This document shows, piece by piece, positions 58,901-64,000 of a stretch of 64,000 bases of DNA. Under the pieces are notes generated by a model that saw only the letters and a list, made by a program, of their open reading frames with translations, did not search any database and was not told where the DNA came from. Where the stretch lies: NCBI GenBank assembly GCA_027886185.1, contig WOAB01000159.1, positions 1,984,001 through 2,048,000 of the forward strand, in the 5' to 3' direction. Source of the DNA: Rheum nobile (taxonomy: Eukaryota > Streptophyta > Magnoliopsida > Caryophyllales > Polygonaceae). The translations under genes and the position numbers were made by a program. Position 1 is the first letter of the stretch; each line of letters begins with the position of its first letter.

Positions 58901-58940
58901 AATTCCCAGAATAATCCTTATAGAATTACGGGGTATCATA
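55914..58940 (-). repeat. 5' LTR of element B
   Basis: It starts TGTAACACCC next to the primer site and ends GGGGTATCATA, where the other LTR has GGGGTATCACA. The same hairpins and GC-rich array are present (array at about 58070-58335). The TATA box (minus) is at 58598-58607. Confidence 0.95.
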
Positions 58941-58945
58941 GTCAA

Positions 58946-60110
58946 TTCATCTCCGCTTTCAGGGACAATAAAGATTGGATGCTCCTGTATGTACCTTTTC
59001 AACTCTACTAATGATTTCTCGCATTCATCATCCCACTAAAATACTATGTCAACCCTTAACAGTTTTAAGAAAGCACATTGTTTATGTTTAGAGCAACTAC
59101 CATTCTTGTCAATCTTTGAACGTTTTTTATGTCGTTTGGACTCTATATCATTTGTATAGCCTTGATTTGATCTGAACTTGCTTCGATGTCACGTCTAGTA
59201 ACCAGATGCCACAGAAACTTGCTTGAACTCACCCCAAAAGTGCACTTGATGCGTTTAAGCGCAGATTAGACGTCTTTATGGTATCGAATACCTGTTTGAG
59301 ATCCTGTAAGAGGGAACCCTCTTCTCTACTCTTGAAGATATTGACAACCATGTCATCAATATAAAACTCAACTTTCTCACCAATCAGGCCAGTAAATACA
59401 TTCACCACCATCCTCTAGAAAGTTTCCCCATCATTTTTTAACCCAAAAGGCATCACCCTATAGCAATAGATTCCCCTAGAAGTCATAAACCTTGTCTTCT
59501 CTTGGTCTTCTTCTACCATAAGAATTTAATGGCATCCCTTGTAAACATCCAAGAAACTCTTCTGGGCGTGTCTCGTCGTGGATTCCACCAACTAATCGTT
59601 CTTTGGTAGTGAAAAAATATTCATGGGGCATGCTTTATTTAGGTTTGTGAAGTCCACAAAAAAAATTCATTCGCCATATTTTTCTTCTCCTTAACTGTAT
59701 TGGCCACCCAAGTTGGATATTGAACCTCTCTAATAGAACTTGCATCCAATAGCTTCTCTAATTAAGCAATTATGGCATGAGCATGCTAAATTAAGAACCA
59801 TATAGCTCTTTGAACCACCGACTTAACATCTGAATAGACATTGAGCCTATAACAAATGATCTCGGGATTAAGCCATGCCATCTCATATAGACTCCATGCG
59901 AAAACTTCTCTTTTTCTTCTATTGTGCCCCACCAAGGACTCTAATTCATCTCCCGAAATATTAGCTCCAACTAAAAAGTATTTTCTGGTTCAGAATTATC
60001 TACGTGAATTTTTTGAAGGGCCTCAATGGACTTTCCTAAGGGAGAAATTTTGACTTCATCAAGCATATGAGGATCGGTTTGCACCATATCGACACCAGAG
60101 TTGGATCCTT
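58946..60110 (-). pseudogene. Tat RT (right part)
   Basis: On the minus strand the linker reads DELESLVGHNRRKREVFAW and PEIICYRLNVYSD (about 59990-59850). The RT fingers and palm follow (59720-59430, with broken PNWVANTVKEKK and DAIKFLW-like text). The active site YIDDMVVN is intact at about 59365-59345, within a 60-codon open frame (59411-59229). The text then continues to the GTCAA duplication at 58941. The reading is resumed at 50271 as RNase H. Confidence 0.8.
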
Positions 60111-60422
60111 CCACCCCTAAGCACTTTCGGGCCGCACAATGAATTTATTCTAAAAGTGTGCATTGGGGAGAATTCGTCATCAATTCTCACTATGGTAATT
60201 CAAGGAGTCTAACCAATCAACATATTTCTTCAAATTATGTAAGAGCGTGCTAATTTGTTTCAAGGAGTTTAACTTATAATTTTTTATCAAAAATCAATAA
60301 TCTGAAAATTCAATCACTTCTCATCATGAATGCATCCAGTTCCAATATTAGGTTACTACTACTTCAATTACTTATACTAAACCTTCCATAAACGAAGTAG
60401 AACACATATTACTAACCGAATT
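60111..60422. other. Unassigned stretch
   Basis: I see no gene or repeat boundary. It separates the minus-strand Tat relic from a plus-strand RNase H fragment. Confidence 0.35.
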
Positions 60423-60994
60423 TGGAAGAAACCTCCTACTGTCTGGGTTAAGTTAAATTTTGATGGTTCTAAAAGAATTGACCAACCCACCCATATTGGT
60501 TATATATTTCGTAACTCAAGGGGCACCATCATCTCTATGCACCGAAAACAAATTTGTAATACCACCATCCTACAAACAAAGGCTCTTGCAACCCTTTATG
60601 GAATCTGTAAAGCTACTGAATTAAACATAAAGAAATTAGTTGTACAATGTGACAATTTAGTCCTCATCAATTCTATTAAGGGTATCTAGAAGACTCCATG
60701 GATATTCATTCCATTATTACTGATATTACCTCCTTGTTACACTCTTTCGATTCCGTACAGGTGCATCACTATTTCTGGGAAGCAAATTATGCGATAGACT
60801 TCCTAGATACTCATGATATCAGTCCGACGGATCTACTGAGGGTTCAACGTCTTCATACATCTACATATGTATCTGGCCATGGGATGTATAACGGTAGATA
60901 TGAGTTCATCGATGTGAACTCTAGATATTATAACTTTTGTAAACAATTTGTAAATATCATCCATTGCGATGATTTAGGATTGTCTTTCTGTTAA
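60423..60994 (+). pseudogene. RNase H-like (RVT_3 type) pseudogene
   Basis: From 60423 the frame reads WKKPPTVWVKLNFDGSKR, IGYIFRNSRGTIISM, LATLYGICKATELNIKKLVVQCDN and stops at a TAG at 60687. The homologous text continues after a frameshift from 60698, with SIITDITSLLHSFDSVQVHHYFWEANYAIDFL. This is the RNase H fold typical of plant LINE ends and of reverse-transcriptase-like proteins. The first Asp (NFDG) and second Asp (QCDN) are present, but the glutamate that normally sits in the 'aE.kAL' helix is a lysine (QTKALA). No RT lies upstream, so it is a fragment. A LINE 3' end is the most likely source. Confidence 0.7.
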
Positions 60995-62179
60995 AAGGGA
61001 TCCTAGTGTTTACCATGTATCAAAAAAGGAGTTCAACCAATCAAACTCTTTTTTATATAAAATTAGAAGTTGATGTATTAGATATACTGATACATCGAAA
61101 GACCTAGAGAAACTCAGTATCTAGACAAATTAGCGTAAAGGATAAAACAAAAATCAAATCAAAGGAAAGACAAACAAACAAATATAGAAAGCTTCGAAGA
61201 CATGGCAAGGAATGACACGAACACAAGTTAGACAAAATCTAACAAGGCATTGTGCCGTAGAGGAGCGGATCATCCTTCTAGTAGTGCGGCGAAACTCTGA
61301 GAAAATAATTAATCTCAAGAAACAAACAAAAATCAGATAACCAGGACCCCAATCTCATCTGATAGAACAACTCAATCCAAACACCCAAAATCAACAAAAT
61401 GTCGAGCAATGAAGGCATTTCTAATAATCATGCTTGTTCTTTTGGGAAAAAATCAATAAGTAATCCATTGTTCTTCATTTTTTTCCTTTTGGGCATAGAA
61501 TAAACAACACTATATTTTGTATTATTATTATTATTTGCCTTTTGGGCCTTGTGTGAAAAATAGAACAAATATAGTTTTCATCACTCTAAAACATACATTT
61601 TTTATATTTCAATTTTTCCATTATTTTTAAAACTAGCTTAGTTTCCGTGGAATGCAAAGGGTTTGGGTAAAGTTATATATTAATATTTATTTTTATTAGT
61701 AAAAACATATCGATTTTACATTTAGAAATGAAAAATATATCTAATTAATGACAATATAAATGATATTAAGATAAGTATGACAATATACGCAAATATCTAC
61801 TAGTAATCCATTAACAAAGATCAATGTGATTTCATAAATATATAATATGTTGAATCATGTCATATACCTAAGAATAGATAAATTAAAAGGAAATTTGAAT
61901 GAAATGTGACTAATTAAATGAAATGTTAGAGAATCAAGTATGAGACTTGATAGATTGGCCAGATAAGGCACCTCTAGTTACAATTCAAGTACTAAAATCT
62001 TCATCTTGAAGTCTAGAATCCAGAGATATATACCAACCACAAACCATTTGGAGGTCGGACGAGGGAGAATCGAACCAATCATTGACGAGTTGTGTTGCGC
62101 TAGTTCGGTAACGACTCAAGTCCGAATTGTTTTTATTTTTGGGTTCGGTTTTGCTAAAGTAATCACAATTAGGTATGCT
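60995..62179. other. AT-rich stretch with nothing identified
   Basis: A short ATT run lies near 61520. No gene, terminal repeat or match to the rest of the window was seen. It could be the diverged LTR and leader of the element whose ORFs start at 62182. Confidence 0.4.
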
Positions 62180-62181
62180 AA

Positions 62182-63224
62182 TTGGGGTTGATTAGTTTAC
62201 ATTGGGTTGCTGCGATTGAGAATGATAGCCATGTCATGCAATTCACCCCGTCAAGTGTAGTTGTGGAGGATGTGGTGGTAGTTGAGGAACTTGAAGAGGA
62301 GGATCCGACTGATGACCCCGAGTACGAGAGTGGTGGAGAAGGACAAGTGCAATCCAAGAATTGCCTCTCCTAGAAGCCATTGACAAGGAAGAGGATCCAA
62401 TTGAGGATCCTGACTACGTTAGTGAAGAAGAAGGGCCAGTGCAAGCCAAGTCGTCCCCTCTCTCGGAAGTCTCAGAGGGGGAGGAACCAATGGAAGATCC
62501 AGACTACTAGAGTGAAGGAGAGCAAGTACAATCTGAACCAGCTCCATTATCCGACAGTGAGACGCCGACGTTCTCGCCTTTGTCTCCAACTACTTATGAG
62601 GCCAATGAGTTTCCCAATGCTGAATGGGAAGAGTATGACCCGACTACACCTCCAGCTTATTTGGTGTCCTCTCCAGTTCCTTCACCTCATCAATCCCCGA
62701 GAAGTCTGACTACTCGAGAGACGCTTGATGGAATGACTACTTCAGAAGCTATCCGTTTTATCGAAGAGACGAGTGAACGGATAAGAAGGAGGGCTCGACC
62801 TTGGGAACAATACTTTGCCTCTAGCAATATTGTGCCTCAACATGTCCGAGTGAACATCCCAGTGTTAATGGAGCATATGAAGAGCTTGAAAGAGTCATTG
62901 GATGACATGAAGGAAGAGCTCTCAAACTCGAGTCGACTTTCAAGTGTATGGTGGGGTGTGTCCAGTCAGTGTTGCGAGACATAGAGCATGCTAGAAAGAT
63001 GACGAATACCGATTCATTGCAACATTTGAAAGCCTCAGAGCTTCAAGCTGAATTTATGGACAAGTTCTGTCATCCAACAGTGCCAGCCGAGAGGTCGGTG
63101 TTTCGAAGTCTAAGGAATCGAAGAGACCCTCAGAAGAGTTGGGGGAAGAACCACCTCCTAAGAAGAAGATTGTGTCGGCTAAGGCATATATAGATCTGTT
63201 TCAAGACCCCAAGAAGAAGCATTG
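62182..63224 (+). pseudogene. Acidic accessory ORF upstream of gag (element G, broken)
   Basis: The text has three diverged acidic iterations: EEDPTDDPEYESGGEG (about 62300-62345), EDPIEDPDYVSEEEG and EEPMEDPDY followed by a TAG (about 62508). It continues through 62580-62984 (PNAEWEEYDPTTPPAYLVSSPVPSP, then a Glu/Arg/Lys helix SERIRRRARPWEQY and MKSLKESLDDMKEEL). After frameshifts it ends at 63224 with RPSEELGEEPPPKKK and DPKKKH. The order (acidic repeats, helix, then a PS.EL..EP.PK-basic motif) is that of the element A ORF, but the sequences are otherwise diverged. At least one stop and two or three frame changes break it. Confidence 0.55.
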
Positions 63225-63432
63225 ACTTTTGGTCAACTAGTTGTTTTCCTTTTAAGTGTTTCCACTTATGAATAATAACGGAGCAGTAGTCTCCCGATGT
63301 TGTTTTCTTTGAACCCTCTTGAGTGTGGTTTAAGTTGAATTTTTTGGTGTTTTTTTTAATAATAAGTGATAAGTTTATTAGATGGTTATCTTCAGTTATT
63401 GCATTGGGATTTATATTTTGAGCAATATAAAA

Positions 63433-63703
63433 CTCCCTCCGTTCACTTTTAGATGTCCCTTTAGCCTTTGAAATGTGTTCATAAATATTTGTCCTTATAG
63501 GATTTCAAGGCAATTTATCACATATAAATCATAAAATTTATATTGGAACTTCATAATGTTAATTATTTTCTCTTCATCTATTGGTTTTAAAGGGTGGTGG
63601 TGATTAAATTGAGAAAAAAATTGTATATTCAAAACATATTTAATGACTTCCTTAATATATGTGTAAAACTCTAAAAAGGACATGTAAAAATGAATGGAGT
63701 GAG
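63433..63703. mobile_element. Stowaway-like MITE
   Basis: The element is 271 bp, with imperfect inverted ends: CTCCCTCCGTTCACTTTTAG at the left, and on the right a sequence whose reverse complement is CTCACTCCATTCATTTTTAC. Both arms then share ATGTCC. CTCCCTCCGTTC is the standard Stowaway terminus. TA follows at the right but the left flank is AA, so the TA duplication is not intact. Confidence 0.8.
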
Positions 63704-63744
63704 TATTGAATTGGGTTATATCTAATCAACGTAAACGCAACCAG

Positions 63745-64000
63745 ATGGTGAACATTAGGAATGCTGCTTGTCAAAGTGCTAGACCGAGCAATGTCTCTCG
63801 GATTCAGTTAAGGAGTGCGGCTAATCAAGAGGATGAAACTGGGTTTGGATCCCACAACAATCCGGCTCTGGATGTTCCACCTCAAGCTAATCCTCAAGTA
63901 GAAGGGGAAGGGGTGCATATACCTCTTGTTGCTCTGGTTGTCTTCGACGTTGTTGTTGTCGAGGCAATCAAGCGGATTGTGATGCAAGCAATCGCTGTTA
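63745..64000 (+). CDS. gag: Gag N-terminus of element G (runs off window)
   Basis: ATG 63745 starts MVNIRNAACQSARPSN and stays open to the window end. The segment VEAIKRIVMQAIA near 63960 matches VEAIRGIVMQTIAD of element A gag and VEAIRGIVMQAITD of element B gag. CAG precedes the ATG and CTAAT lies about 22 nt upstream. A Val-rich stretch just before VEAI looks expanded relative to the others. Confidence 0.75.
   Translation, partial: MVNIRNAACQSARPSNVSRIQLRSAANQEDETGFGSHNNPALDVPPQANPQVEGEGVHIPLVALVVFDVVVVEAIKRIVMQAIAV

Larger units (their letters stand above)
50277..58940 (-). mobile_element. Element B: non-autonomous gag-only Tekay-like element
   Basis: The element is 8,664 bp, with an exact 5-bp duplication GTCAA at 50272-50276 and 58941-58945. 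LTRs of 3,031 and 3,027 bp differ only at scattered positions, so the insertion is recent. The primer site is at 55896-55909 and the purine tract at 53308-53322. The 2.6-kb interior has a full gag and then about 830 bp of apparently non-coding DNA, with no protease, RT, RNase H or integrase. LTR ends, the TATA region and long LTR blocks are shared with element A. Confidence 0.95.
48170..60110 (-). mobile_element. Tat-lineage Ty3/gypsy pol relic, split by element B
   Basis: The minus-strand domains appear in correct order on both sides of element B. To the right (60110-58946) are the protease-RT linker and RT. To the left (50271-48170) are RNase H, integrase and the integrase C-terminus. The sequence is full of stops. 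LTR ends, purine tract and gag were not identified. Confidence 0.8.
62180..64000 (+). mobile_element. Element G: 5' half of another Tekay-like element (cut by window edge)
   Basis: An acidic accessory ORF (broken) is followed by a gag start with the same MVN(I)R opening and CAG-ATGGTGAAC context as elements A and B. A Stowaway-like MITE lies between them. The rest is beyond 64000. Confidence 0.7.

Overview
The window is plant nuclear DNA made almost entirely of transposable elements. I found no host gene that I would defend. The evidence for a plant is the mix of Athila, Tekay/Del chromovirus, Tat and Ty1/copia polyproteins, initiator-Met-tRNA primer sites, a Stowaway-like MITE and a hAT MITE. 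The amount of nesting suggests a large, repeat-rich, probably eudicot genome. The species cannot be named from the sequence.

Layout. 1-900 holds the tail of one Ty3/gypsy polyprotein and an LTR-like promoter. 905-8669 is a decayed plus-strand Athila element (pol, env-position ORF, two purine tracts, 3' LTR). 8670-9733 is a piece of a Tekay-like LTR family (here 'family C'). 9738-10040 is a minisatellite. 10560-15570 is a minus-strand gypsy remnant (F) whose 5' LTR was split by a second small LTR element (E). 17068-45643 is one old minus-strand gag-protease gypsy element (D) opened by at least seven insertions: a hAT MITE, a family-C LTR that itself carries a poly(A)-tailed retroposon, a deleted Tekay element, a near-complete Tekay element (A), a family-C solo LTR with its own internal duplication, and a palindromic Mutator-like MITE. 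46140-47575 is a copia relic followed by a 40-bp tandem array and a 27-G run. 48170-60110 is a minus-strand Tat pol relic split by element B, a gag-only LTR element with near-identical 3.03-kb LTRs. 60423-60994 is an RNase H pseudogene. 62180-64000 is the 5' half of another Tekay-like element.

How the parts relate. A is the best-preserved element: 10,956 bp, matching 5-bp duplications, a primer site, a purine tract, an accessory ORF ahead of gag, and a gag-pol frame of 1,573 codons broken by two TAG codons. B shares LTR ends, LTR blocks, primer site and gag start with A but has no pol, so an A-like element could have mobilised it. D and the deleted Tekay copy also lost most of pol.

The most interesting signal is a possible leader-splicing system in these Tekay-like elements. 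A block AAG/GCAAGTGG, which matches a GC-AG intron donor, is conserved inside the LTRs of A, B and family C. A good acceptor with a branch point lies immediately before the accessory ORF of A. In all three gag starts that I can see, CAG directly precedes ATGGTGAAC. The accessory ORF is acidic, ends in a basic motif, and recurs upstream of gag in a second, diverged element at the right edge.
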